From Eumeta japonica (taxonomy: Eukaryota > Arthropoda > Insecta > Lepidoptera > Psychidae), in the NCBI GenBank assembly GCA_005406025.1, contig BGZK01000726.1, forward strand, positions 1 to 64,000: DNA of 64,000 bases, in the 5' to 3' direction. The notes under the pieces are model-generated. The model was not told the origin of the DNA. It saw nothing but the letters and a program-made list of their open reading frames with translations, and did not search any database. Numbering within the stretch: position 1 is the stretch's first letter; each line of letters begins with the position of its first letter. Positions 35,150-46,689 of the stretch are shown here, piece by piece. The translations under genes were made by a program, and so were the position numbers.

Positions 35150-35838
35150 AATCGGGTCTTTTTTCAAACATCTTCATGACTTTCATTTTTCCTTTCCCAA
35201 AAAGTGCTGAAGTTGTATCACATCCGGTCATGGCATATAGAAACAGAATATTTCTGTTGCAATGTGGATACTTGTTGAGGCTATCAGTCGAATATATTTT
35301 GGTTTCAACATTGTTTTCCCTGGTTTTAAAAAAAAAATTGATGTAAGTTGATCAAGTATTTTTGTGCGTGCTATGAGGAGTACCAACAGATCTATGTCTT
35401 CGCCAACGATAATTGTAATATTATTTAGTGATTGTTCAATCGCTGTTTCAACTATTAAGACGTCAGCATCATCACGTAACTGTCTTGTAGCAATACCAAC
35501 TTCTTCGAACTTCTCAATAAGCATTTGAATTAGTTTTCTTTTGTTAAATCGATTAGCTAAGAATTTTTCTTGACTGATAGGAATTTCCATCGATTCATTG
35601 AAGTTCACTTCAGAAGATGTAGAAACGGCAGCGGTTCGTCTTAGCTGTTCCAACGTTTTGATATTTTACTGGTATCAGAGTAACCATCAAAAATTACAGC
35701 AATATTTGTACCAAAATTATTTGATAAATAATTAATATATTTGTTAATGATAATATTAAATGTATCATTTTTTTTTTGCCATACGACACGATGCATAAGA
35801 AATCCACCATCGATTATGTATGTTGCATTATTACAAAC
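35150..35838 (-). pseudogene. PIN / flap-endonuclease-like nuclease domain within the transposon gene
   Basis: Acidic motifs appear in FEN1/XPG order: YIIDGGFLMHRVVW (first Asp), IAVIFDGYSDT (second Asp, like FEN1 VFDG), then after one frameshift RDDADVLIVETA (the EAEA-like site), IIVGEDIDLLVLL (the DxD site, like FEN1 EDMDCL), and MTGCDTTSALFGKGK (like GSDY...). All metal-ligand positions appear kept although the gene is frameshifted. A metal-dependent structure-specific nuclease is therefore the likely activity of the intact parent; this follows from motif order only. Confidence 0.7.
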
Positions 35839-38559
35839 TAATTGATAATTAATTGGCTCGAAGTAGTCGTATATTTAGACGTTTGAGTTTTTCTTATGCC
35901 AACATTATCAAATAGTGCTACTGGATAAGGACTTAATTCATATTGTAAATGTTCACAAAGATTTTCTTCAATTTTTTTATTTAAACTAATTCGTTGAAGT
36001 AGTAATAACGGATCGATCGTGACCTTACAGTTATGAACCATGATAGAAGTGTTTACTGATGATAATGGAAGAATTCTATCAGAGCATTTTAATGTAATTT
36101 TATCGAATGTTACTCTTATAATTTTTGACTGCAGACCAATTTCTTTGGCATTATAACAGTTGATTTTATTATTGCCAACAACTCCTGTTGATACAGAAAC
36201 TACTTGATTGTAAGTTGAAAAAAGGATTATGCAAAGCAAACCACCCTACACCTTTCTTAATGTCAGTATTGTCTCTTTCAATGCGTGAATCTCTTGAGTC
36301 TACATGTTGATCCGCGGTATCAAATGAAAGGTCGCAAAATTTTTCAATTTCTTCACAAACTGCGTTTGTTGCATGCATGCCATATATCCACTTAGATAAG
36401 ATGCTTTCATGAGTACTCGTTCCTTGAGAAACCCCCTCCTTCACTTTTCATAGACTTCATCAAACTTTGTTCAATAGTCATGTCGGTCCAGGTTCCACAA
36501 TTTAATTTATGTGTGCGTCTTACTGCAAATGTTTTTGTAAAGTTTATATAGTCTTGATTATCCATTGTATCTTTCAAAGCTATCGTATCTTGCTATTATA
36601 GATGTGCAGATTTAGCATACAGGAAATGACCAGACGCATGAAAATATGGAAGCATTCGCTGAACACTTGCAAGATAATCATTCCAAGACCCTAGTCTCTC
36701 AGCACGAATGAAATCATTAGCTATTGATATCATTTAAATGTATTGTAGCCATAACTGAGCAGTAGGACCACGGCTTTTTAATTTAGCTACTTCGTCATTA
36801 AATAACTGTATTAGTCCGTTCAAAACTTCTTCAGATTCTTCAATATTATCATAATACATCGTCCTTCTCATGATATCCATGATGTAACCTTCCAAAAACT
36901 CTTGGAGATTTTGATCGATCGCTAATTTATCATAATTAAGCTTCATTAGTGCAACTCTAATTAGTCCATGTCTTCCTACACTTCTTGCAAAAGCATGGCC
37001 ATCTAACATTTTTCCAACTGAATTTGGATCATAAATAACACTAAGAGCTTCCTTGAGTGCACTTCCTTCCATTATATATCCTATAGATCCAAGAAACGAC
37101 ATAAGCATATGGTAACCACCTAGTCTTACAATAACGTTCGATATATCAGATTGAACATCAACAGCAGCTACAATTTCGCGAGCCTTATAGTAAAGTGGCT
37201 GATCAAAAGTAATAATGTAACAATTCTGTCCATGTGATTTGGCACTACGTACTGCACAATCTAATGTGGTGTAAATTGTATCTTTATTATTTTCAGGATG
37301 ATGAATAAAGGGTAGGAACATTACGTTCGATGTTGTAAAGTCTTTATTATTTTTTGTTAGCTTCTCTGAAAATCCATTCCACCCTGGTAGACCGTTGACA
37401 TCTCTCCACTTTGCGTATGCCCACAATAAGTCGACATTACTACAAATTGCTTCGTTTAAAATAACACAATAATCGATTTCTACAACTGTAATCTTACTCA
37501 TTCCAACTACTTCATTATTTTCGTAAATTAAAAGAGGTACGTCTGAAACTGCAGCTAAATCCTCAGCGTTTGGTTTACTTTTACATTTCACGGTAGGCAT
37601 ATCAGCTACCATAACGTTACTTGGAGAAATTATTTTTATTGCACCCATTATATGTTCAGTATTATGCCCATCAAAGGTGGAAACGTTAATGTCTGCATTA
37701 TCTGCAGCATACTGTAACATTACATCAGGCTGTGAAATAAAGGTAGGTTGAGGATGATAAATAATTGACACTTCATAATTCACAGCATCGTTATATGGAG
37801 CACAAAATCCAAAACTTGACAAAACATCTCATAATCTTTTTGAGGCATATCTTTTATTCAGAAATACAGAATGGCAGCAGCTGTGATGAAAACGATCGTC
37901 GACTCAGTACACTCGTTATAGTATCGGCTATGGCTGTAGATTTTGCTGCCTTTTTATTTTCACAATTAATTCATGCATGTGTTAAACGTCATTAATATTA
38001 TCTAATATTCGACTTCGGAACGAATAACTTCTTTAGTACACTATCTACGGGCATTATGAGAATTTCAAGTCGGCCGTGGTTTCGCAAAAACCCCAAAAAT
38101 CGCGAAAATTCGATGTTTTAGTAAGAAAAAATTTGAGGATCTAAGAAAAGCATGATTTTATGTATTTCGATCTGTGAAATACTAATTTTGATTGTGCTTC
38201 AATTATAAGCTATTTTAAATCGAAAAAATTGGAATTATCTCGGTATAAAAATTTGTGGACATTGACGAAAATTTTGATGTTATTTGATTTTCGATCTGAT
38301 GCTGTAATAAATTTAGCCCATAATGCCCTCAAACATTCATAAAACGACAAAAATTGATGAAATAACAGAAAATTGCTGCTGAAAAATAGAAAAATCTTTT
38401 AAACACGATTAAATAAACTTCTTGTATTTTTATCTATAAAATACAAGATTAAGATCTGAAAACGCAAAAAAATTGTATAATTTATAAAATGACGTATAAA
38501 CAGAATACGTCCAACAGAAAGAATAGAAACAGAAACAGAATATCTCCAAATTTCTTCTT

Positions 38560-39010
38560 CCTCTTCTTCATCTTCTTCCTCCATTGGCATTCTTCTTTCT
38601 CTACTTCCATCTCTTCAAGAGCTTCGGTTTCATCATCAATAACTGTTTTCTGTGGCTTAACAGCTGATGAAACATTGATTTTATTTTACTTCTATTTGAA
38701 GAAGTAAAACCGGCAATGTCAGTCATACAGAAGTAACAGTTGTGCAATTTGTTGGTGAAGTCCAAATCATGGGAATCGTAAATTTTAAGTTTTCTTTTGT
38801 CTTATTTTTCCCATCGTATCAACATGATATGACATCGACCACAAACAAAGTGTGGGACCCAAACTGAATCAAATTTGTAATCTGAATGAAAGCATTCTTC
38901 ATAACTTTGTTTTAATCTATCTGTAAAATTCTACGGTTTTGTCGGCTCAAACTCCCCACAAATGTAACAGAATAGATCAGGATTCTTATTGCACAGATGG
39001 GAATTAATAG
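38560..39010 (-). pseudogene. Zinc-motif gene fragment carried by the nested element
   Basis: Minus-strand frames read HLCNKNPDLFCYICGEFEP, then after a stop FTDRLKQSYEECFHSDYKF, SVWVPHFVCGRCHIML, and after further breaks HNCYFCMTDIAGF. The C-x2-C pairs and the WVPHxVC phrase match an insect/arthropod predicted-protein family I remember as repetitive and uncharacterised. The downstream part becomes Glu-rich. It is a remnant of the element's own gene or a captured one. The plus-strand 72-codon frame here is its shadow. Confidence 0.6.
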
Positions 39011-39245
39011 TACACTCTCCAGTAGCCAAGTTTCCCACTACTGAAGAGCTGCAGTCGCTGGATGACGACGCCTACCCTGACCAGACGCCGATACTGGGTT
39101 TCCGGATCCCTGCATCGTAAAGTACTTATCACTTGTGCCATGACGGCACACACCCGTTAACCCAGGGACTCTGCCAGATGGTTCTGTTGCCCACCGTCAC
39201 CCTGAGGAGGTGCCCTGGTTGCAAGTACAAGCGATCATGCAATGA
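39010..39245. other. GC-richer spacer inside nested element, unrecognised
   Basis: This part (ctggatgacgacgcctaccc..., ctgaggaggtgccctggttg) differs in composition from the AT-rich arms. It may be captured foreign sequence. No protein was recognised. Confidence 0.3.
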
Positions 39246-40809
39246 AATGAAATTTTCGTCAATCCGCGTCCACAAATTTTTATACCGAGATAATTCCAAT
39301 TTTTGCGATTTTGCAATTTTAAGGATTTTTCCAATTTTTTCGATTTAAAATAGCTTATAATTGAACAAAATTAGTATTTCACAGATCGAAATACATAAAA
39401 TCATGCTTTTAGATCCTCAAACTTTTTCTTACTAAAACATCGAATTTTCGCGATTTTTGGGGTTTTTGCAATTTACTCGAAACTGAGGGCTGGACGGCCT
39501 AAACCGACTTGAAATTCGTGTTTAGCGGGTCGAATGCCCGTAGATAGGTGGCGCTCGGTGTACAGACAACTTTTTTTTGTGTGCCGGTGTTATTGATCAG
39601 CTGCTTCTTTGAAGACATTCATCACAATGATTTTGTTTTTTTTCTTCGTACCACGAATTAGCCAAAATATTAGTTGCAGTATCTAATTAAAAAATAGAGA
39701 AAAATATTGTTAAAGATTTACTTTTCGTGGTAATCACAATATTACTCCCATATCGAACAATTAATTTTGTTATTATTGTTTTATCGTCTGGAACGTAATC
39801 TTTAATCACATTTTTTAACTCAGCCAATGTGAATTGACTATAGTCATTATTTTCTATGTAATGAAAAACCACTCTCCATGGCAATTCTAATATTTTCATC
39901 CAATGGACGGCCTGCATCACCCTTTCCACTGATTAATAAAAAAATAGAAAAACATTTATCATGATACTTAGCTTCGACAGATACTAAGTCATACTCAAAA
40001 TTTACACGCTCCTTTACACTTCTTCCATATTTATCACCACGCGCCTCTGCGGCTTTCAACACTGTGTCTTTAAATGTAAGAGTCTTCTCTAAAAACGCGT
40101 CTGTATTTTTTTTCTGTTTTTCTCTTAATTCCTTCACTCGCTTCTTCTCCACAAACATCATTTTTTGAAATCAAAAGAGTTGATTCTCCTCTTACGCGGA
40201 AATTTTGATGTAATCGGTTATTCTTGGCATCATTTAAAAGCCGCAATACTCAAATTGTTTGTATAATTTTTACGACAATTACTATGAACATTCACAAAAG
40301 TCACAGCATTTAAATTTTCAATATTACCATCATATTTAATCAAACTATCTTAATATTACCTCTAGCGATACTAGCATTTTTTATTGTTTGTAGACCACGC
40401 CTAACTTCTACTTCATCACCATCTGATAACAATTCATTGCATACAAAACATGTATCACTCATTATGAAAACTGTTCAAGAGCTTGAAACTATGAAAATAA
40501 CGTCTTTAACACTCAAGAAATATTTTTCAACTGAGCTAAACACAGTCCGACAGACAATAGCAGGTATAAAGGGACGGGCCCCGGAACAATAAAATCGGGA
40601 ATATCTGGCAGATGCCAGTGAAGGTCGTTTATACAATAATAATAATATGCAGTAGATTTTACTAAGTTCCAAAACCTCTATAATATATGTATATTTTTCA
40701 CAAAACGCCTAAATATCAGATAGAAATTTTTAAGACACTTAAAAACATGAATAAAAAGTAATAGAATTTACGCTCTGGTGTACGGTATATAATACCGTAT
40801 GTGGGTGCA

Positions 40810-41106
40810 TTTTAGTCGCTTCTCAGCGCCTCTACTCCGAAAACGACTAATTTTACAGAAAAATGCGAAATGCATTTTTATAGATGATTTTACGACAAAC
40901 AATTTTTATAATGATTTCTATTGACCTCCGAGCAATAAGTCGCGAGATATTTGCGAAAAACTAATTTTCGTGACCTTTTGACCTTTATAACTTTTTTAGC
41001 CGGCATGATATCAATATCGATTTTTCACATCTTCATTACAACGTCGTAATAAAGGTGTATACTAAAATTCAGCTTACTAGGAATTTTTCCGCAGATTTGG
41101 GTTTAA
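40810..41106. repeat. Right terminal inverted repeat of the PIN-CXC transposon
   Basis: Mirror of 34102-34400: gtcgcttctcag, taattttacagaaaaatgc, acctccgagcaataagt, cgagatatttgcg, ataacttttttagccggc, cattacaacgtcgtaataaa and ctaggaatttttccgcagat. Confidence 0.85.
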
Positions 41107-41130
41107 AATGACTAAAATGATTGGACTAAT

Positions 41131-42700
41131 AGTAATTTTTTAATGATTGCGTTGATTGTGATGTGTTTCCCGATCTAATGGAGCAAAGTAAAGTTATTCC
41201 ATTATTTAATCGACATTATCGAATCGATCAGACGCTACTAACTTTAGACTGATATCAACACTACCGACAGTCAGTAAAATTTTTGATAAGCTTATTTTAA
41301 ATCAATTATTACGGTGTTTTTATGATAATAAATTAATAAACGTTAAACAATTCGAATTCACAAAGGGTCGCTCAACTGAACTGAAGCCGATGGTGAGCTT
41401 ATTCAACAGATATTTGATGTCTGAGAAGATTCACGGGACGCGATCGGTGTCTTTTGTGATTTATCCAAGGCTTTTGATTACGTTCATCATGACACTTTAA
41501 TAAGGAAACTACATTATTATGGTGTCACAGGTCAATCACTTGCATTTCTAAAGCCTTATTTAAGAGGTAAAATTCAAAGAGTTGATGTTAATGGTGAGAG
41601 GTGTATCGCAGGGTTTAGTTCTTGGACCGTTTCTGTTCCAAGTTACATCATTGATCTACCAAATCTTGTTAAAAATGGGCGAGCGATTGTACTGTTCGCT
41701 GATGATACTTCTTTACTTTTTAATATTAATTAGCAACAACCAGCTTTTAACGCTGGTACCATCTCTGAAATAGTTGAGTGATTTAGTATTAATTATCTTT
41801 TTGTCAAGGATTGGAAAACAAAACCTGTTAAATTTTCCTTAACTATTTCTAAACCGGTTAACGGCAACGTAATAATCGAGAACGAAATAATGGATACTGT
41901 GGACACGACCTTATTCTTTGGTCTCACTTTAGATGCTAAATTGCATTGGAATCATTCTATTACCAGATTGGCGAAAAGGCTTATTTCTGCAGCATATGCA
42001 GTGCAAAGAATTCGGCGACTTACAGATGAAAGCACCACGAGACTAGTTTATTTCAGTTTTTTTCATAATCTTATTTTGTTATGAGGTCACACAGATGATG
42101 TTAACACAATTTTCGTGCTGTAGGCGTGAACTGATTGTGCTGTTTATGATTTAAGACCAATGGCATCTCTCAGAGAAAAATTTAAGGAAATTAATATTTT
42201 AAATTTCGCATCATAATACTTATACAAAAACCTGGTATATGTCAAGAGACATATAGAGTCGTTCCAGAAAAGGAACGACATCCATAACATTAACATTAAA
42301 CATTATAACAATCTTGCTACTCATAAAACCCGTCTAAGAAAAGTCAATAAATCGTTTAAGGGACAATATGTGCCCCTCATAATAAGATCCCAGCTGAACG
42401 TAAAAATTTATTATTTCATGAGTATAAACATTTCGTTAAAATAAAGTTATATGGCAAAAACTATTATACCGTATCTGAATATTTTAATGAAAAAACCCAT
42501 AGGATTGAACTGGCCGTCTATCAGGTTGCTTCATGTTATTTCTAAGTATTGTACAAAATCATTAATTATTCAATATTTTGTATCGATGAGTAAAAAAGAG
42601 CAAACCTTGAGTCTCTTGTCCGTTTTTCTCATGGTGAATCAGCATTTGAAATGGGTGGTAATTTTAATGTCGAAAACTATTGTTTATGACGCATTTTAGT
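41131..42700 (+). pseudogene. CR1/Daphne-like LINE, part 3 (reverse transcriptase and C-terminus)
   Basis: The host LINE resumes after the transposon: NDCVDCDVFPDLMEQSKVIP, then EFTKGRST, VFCDLSKAFDYVHHDTL (RT palm), LAFLKPYLRGKIQRV, GRAIVLFADDTSLLF (the FADD catalytic box), FFGLTLDAKLHWNHSI and KRLISAAYAVQRIRRL. Frames shift repeatedly. The order is complete to the usual C-terminus, so the pre-insertion LINE was near full length (30.7-42.7 kb minus insertions). Confidence 0.85.
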
Positions 42701-42749
42701 TTGATTTCTACTAAATAAAAATTTGTTTGATTGTTGATTGATTTGATTT

Positions 42750-43150
42750 GAAAAAAACTAAATTGTCTAGGATTTCGACGATTAACGCACCAGTCCCAAG
42801 CCAATTCTGTCAATTTGCTCGGCCTTTTGACAGGATTAGCATGGGAAAGATCTCAATTAGACAGACAAAACAAACTGTCAACCCAACAACAAACAAGTTT
42901 ATTGACTTAGTTTTATTAAATCTAAATTTTGTAAGCAAAATGACACATTAGTGAATAAGAGCTTCACATTATTAGGATGTATAATTCACATTTGCAAATG
43001 GTTTATGAATCCAAGAACAAAAGTAACTTCGTTTAACCCTTTAGTGCAGAGCGAGCTAAAATATTGTAATCATGTTTGGAATCCAAAGTACAAATGGTAT
43101 GAGAGTTGTAAAAAAAAATTGCGGTAAAGATTTTTCTGTCATCACTATTT
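42750..43150 (+). pseudogene. LINE fragment (endonuclease end fused to RT C-terminus)
   Basis: 42748-42951 ends PTTNKFIDLVLLNLNFVS, the IDLVL phrase typical of the endonuclease C-terminus. It is followed in another frame by FTLLGCIIHICKWF and LVQSELKYCNHVWNPKYKWY, the conserved RT C-terminal LEYCSVVWNP-like motif. Everything between is deleted. Confidence 0.65.
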
Positions 43151-43254
43151 GTTATGGAGTGTTGTAGAATGGTCAAACACATTAATTGTTACAACTACAT
43201 TATTTTAAAACCGTCTTAATTTTTATAATTTTTTTATATAGCATAGTCGACACA

Positions 43255-43620
43255 AAAACGAGCAGGCAAGTCATCAGAGAGTAGATTATCACTGCCGCCC
43301 ATGGATACTCGAAATTCTAGAGGAGCCACCAGTGCGTTGCCGACCTCTACAGAAATAGCATAGATATCTAATGGTAGAGAATCGGGTATATTGATGGGGA
43401 GAGAGGGAGTGTGCTACAGGAACTCTTACTCACTAACCGAAACGCAAAAGCCGAAACTGCTACTTGCGTCCTTATTCTGTGAGCATGTAGTATTTCATCG
43501 GTCAAGCCGGCTCATGTTTGTGCTGCAGCCAAATTGGCCACAGTGTGGCCAATACTTACCACAATACGCAAGTTCCTATATAATTTTATTGGTTTTCCTA
43601 ACCAACTAATGGTGATACAT
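43255..43620. repeat. Probable interspersed repeat fragment
   Basis: Contains ctgccgcccatggatactcg, agtgcgttgccgacct and later cagccaaattggccacagtg. These phrases resemble abundant lepidopteran short repeats as I remember them. There is no second copy in this window to confirm it, and no coding frame is credible. Confidence 0.35.
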
Positions 43621-44290
43621 TTAAAAGGCTAATACAAGCTTGATGACCTAGTAGATATGTGCCCCTTATTGTTAAACCTTATAAAACAAATGCAGTGTAG
43701 AACTCACCATTGAACCGAATGACTAAACATTATGAAGAATTCCATTCTGATACAGTTGCAGATAGTTTTGGCTACATCTCTAGAGGTTGAAGAAGTCAAT
43801 ACCTAACATAATTCGAAAATACTAACCTTATTATATGCTTATTATCATTTCTTTTTTTTATGTTTGTATATTGTTTTGCTTTGTTTGATACGTGTTTCTT
43901 ATGTCTCTTTTTGCAAGCTATGAATATCTTTTATTACTAAGACATTTAACAAACGTACGTATCAATTTGGTGTAAGAAGTATAAAATTTTGTAAAACTTG
44001 TGTACTTATTTTTCGTCTTCCAAATAAACAAAAAGCAATACTTTACGGTGATTTGCTTCTTCTTGAATACGTCGGCATTTGATTTTGCAGTTGCTATGCA
44101 ATTCGTCTAGTCTTGACAGTATTCCAGGTTGCGGCAGAAAGCAGTATTTCAAGGTTTACAAAACCATTTGCCACCTACCGGCAATATAGACAGTAGAATA
44201 TATAAATTCGTATCTTGTATTATCATTGCAGTAATAGAGTCGGCATAGGTGTTGTAATCATCCAACTTCATTCAAACGCATCCCCATAAG
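43620..44290. other. Unassigned
   Basis: AT-rich with no recognised feature. Confidence 0.5.
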
Positions 44291-44299
44291 TAGGATGAA

Positions 44300-44572
44300 G
44301 TAAGTGAGTACTACTAATTCCATCCCAGTCCACCAACCGCTGCTACAACCGCCACCAAAGCCATGTGAATGTCATCACACTTTAAATCAAGCAGTAATTT
44401 GGCACCCCAAATGGGACGTCAACGAAAACCTTTTATTTCTTGGAGTTATTAAAGTTAGTAAAAGATCCAATAAGGATGGGTTATTACTCGCTACCTCCGA
44501 GACTCGAGTAGAAAACGATACTAATTGCGTCAAACCATAGACTAAGGCAAAGTCGTTTACAAATCTCCCCAC
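44300..44572 (-). pseudogene. LINE endonuclease C-terminal fragment
   Basis: Minus frame FALVYGLTQLVSFSTRVSEV, NNPSLLDLLLT and FSLTSHLGCQITA matches the Jockey-like endonuclease end, in which ...QLV..PTRV....SLLDL and the S..G.SDH motif occur in this order (SDH altered to QIT). It is short and isolated. Confidence 0.7.
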
Positions 44573-44589
44573 ATGATCGGTAGTTGCCG

Positions 44590-46680
44590 ATCCAAGGCAT
44601 CAGGAGTGGTGAATATTAAAATGTCTTAAAATTACGACCTATAGGCCAAAAGACCTGCTCGAACATGAAGTCAACTACCGCCTGAACGCTCTCAATGATT
44701 CGTTATTTCGAAATACCAAAATAGCGGCAATAACCGTTTGTGATCTGTTGTAACAGGCGAAAATCCGAACATAGTCATCGCAATGCACACGTACACAAAG
44801 AATAAACAGGGCCCTAATTTAAAAACTGCCGAGGCGTCGGAAACATCCACCTGTCGGAACATAAAGACATTCATTAGTGCAGAGCACAAAAAAGTATAAC
44901 AAATTATATCCTGAGTAGCGTAAACACGACACATTAGCCGAAGAAGATATTCATGATCTCGATCAAAAGGAGCAGAATCGGTTTTGCCATCTTAATACGG
45001 TGATGGAAGGCGTTTAAGTTTGTATAAACTCCTCTGTTATTGCAAAAGTCTACAGACGGCATGGAAAAGGACGCCGTTATTGGTTTGCTCAGTTTTACAT
45101 CATCAGATAAATAAAGCTGGTTTGCGCCTCTCCAGAAAATGACGGGCGGCTTGAACGGTAACGCCCTTAATTATTCAGCATCTTTATACAAAACATTATT
45201 TTTATATAAAAATATTTGTGATTTTTAGATAGTATGTTATATAATATTATGATCTACGAGAATCGAGATTCGAGGATTGAGAAAGAAAGAAAAGTATGTA
45301 GGGGTCAAATGTTAAGTTCACGAAGCGGAGGAGCTTTCCATGAAACGATTAATAGATATCATTGAAATAAGAGATGAGTGCAAGGATCCTACTATGGAAA
45401 TCTGTGCTCTTTAGACACTTTTCCACGAAATGCACTCGAGTAAATCAAATAAAGTCCTAAATAAACACTAGAACGAACTAGAACAATTTTAGTTAACCGA
45501 ACTTAAAATTCACTACTAATCGTACTTCACTTATTATTCTAATGATCGCCAAGAGAAAACTAATTTCCGAAGTCCGAACTCCTTTATTTATACCCTGGAA
45601 TAATAAACCTTAAAGATTATTTAAGTTTAAATAAAGTATGTAATATTTAATTATAAAAAAGTCCTTAAAATGTCACTTAGACGTAAACAAACAAATACCT
45701 AATATTTTCTGGAATACTGTGATCAAAAAATTTCACATATAATATAAATATCCACATCAAGGCATTTTGAGATAAACAATTGGAGGCCCAATATGCTCAT
45801 CAGATCGAAGGAGGGGTTATTCTGCTATTTTATTATTTGTTCATTATTCTATTTTATTGTTATTCGTTTGAGGGTGTAGTTCACAACACAACACTATCAA
45901 TGTGTAAAACGAGAAAAAATACTAATCTCCACCGCTAACCAGAAAGTAACCTGACCCGGCCCACTAGATTCCCGGCCACCAGCGCTGTGACTAGAACAAA
46001 ATTATGATAACCACTCCAAATATAAAACCAAGACTCACCAGCAGCTCTGCTGTTTTTGGCTAATAATTTGGTTTATTTTTCCTCTGCTGTCCATGCTAAA
46101 AACGACTTAAACGATTTTAATGAGATGTATTACATACATTCACTAATATGGCAAGGTACCTGTTACGTTTTGTGTTTATTCCATTCCAATCGGTCCACAA
46201 ACAAAGAAATTATGTTAATCTGTACATATTTCTTTACATCAGTCTCTTGAATCATCTACGATATTTAGAAGTTTGATCGAAAACGACTAAATAATATAAT
46301 TTAATCTTAATCAATCGATATACAAAATGAATTTTATGTTCACGCGCGCGCAGCCGCAGGCGGAAACTAATAGTTCAATATAAATCTTAAAATTAAATGA
46401 TAGACCCAGAATTTTACTGCATTCAAATATAATTTTAATAATCGTTACCTAAAGCATTACTTAATACGGTGAGAAAAAGTAACCTAATTAACAATAAGAA
46501 GTATTATAAAGTAGGTATAGAATTAATAATTAGCTGATAACAATATATCAAAAAATCGGCCTCCAATTGCAAATATTTATCATATTTGATTTTGATGGTT
46601 TTGTAAATCATCCGGTTGCCATCTTTTCAGTTCACTTTTACGCATGCGAGTTTTTTTTTTGTTTTTTAATTATTTTTTTA
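44590..46680. other. Unassigned, mixed composition
   Basis: Shifted frames around 44650-44960 suggest an old coding relic (for example NYRLNALNDSLFRNTK on plus) but no family is recognised. The remainder to 46680 is AT-rich with short frames only. Confidence 0.35.
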
Positions 46681-46689
46681 GTAAAATGT

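Larger units (their letters stand above)
38042..39548. mobile_element. Nested ~1.5-kb inverted-repeat element
   Basis: The left end ctatctacgggcattatgag, then atttcaagtcgg, is mirrored by the right end ccgacttgaaat...aatgcccgtagatag. Arms of ~230-300 bp share cgcaaaaaccccaaaaatcg, ttcgatgttttagtaag, gatctgtgaaatacta and ttataccgagataattcc-type phrases. It interrupts the PIN-CXC gene between ...WYEEKKQNHCDECLQR and KKAAKSTAIADTITS. A clear target duplication was not found. Confidence 0.8.
34566..40462 (-). pseudogene. Broken zinc-motif / PIN-like nuclease / CXC multidomain protein of the transposon
   Basis: Start chosen at the ATG at 40462: MSDTCFVCNELLSDGDEVEV, a Cys motif, then VHSNCRKNYT. 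Next come the segments LTFKDTVLKAAEARGD and VSVEAKYHDKCFSIF (39847-40161) and ELPWRVVFHYIENNDYSQFT (39687-39929). A nested element interrupts. The frame resumes at ~37995 and runs openly from 37822 to 36734 (362 codons) with ITFDQPLYYKAREI and VRLGGYHMLMSFLGSIGYIM. It then passes CEEIEKFCDL and VVGNNKINCYNAKEIG to a PIN-like nuclease (35838-35150) and a CXC domain (about 34730-34830). At least six frameshifts or stops break it. Reconstructed order suggests a protein well over 1200 residues. I recognise the family as common, mostly uncharacterised predicted proteins of insects and cnidarians. Its role in transposition is inference. Confidence 0.8.
34096..41130 (-). mobile_element. PIN-CXC DNA transposon, ~7.0 kb (candidate novel class), with nested insertion
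   Basis: The ends are long inverted repeats of about 300 bp, starting ATCTGCGGAAAAATTCCTAG on the left with its complement on the right. A 9-bp direct repeat AGTAATTTT (34087-34095 and 41131-41139) flanks the block. The host LINE reverse transcriptase continues on both sides, which fixes this as an insertion. Exact ends are uncertain by up to ~30 bases, because the outermost bases do not match between ends. Inside is one long multidomain gene on the minus strand, now broken, plus a 1.5-kb nested inverted-repeat element. Without the nest the element would be about 5.5 kb. Confidence 0.8.

Noticed and set aside
34607..35346. Plus-strand frames of 81-108 codons
   Set aside because: Antisense shadows of the PIN/CXC region of the transposon gene.
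38399..38707. Glu-rich minus frame and its Phe/Ser-rich plus counterpart
   Set aside because: Low-complexity stretch inside the nested element, part of a decayed gene tail. Not a separate gene.
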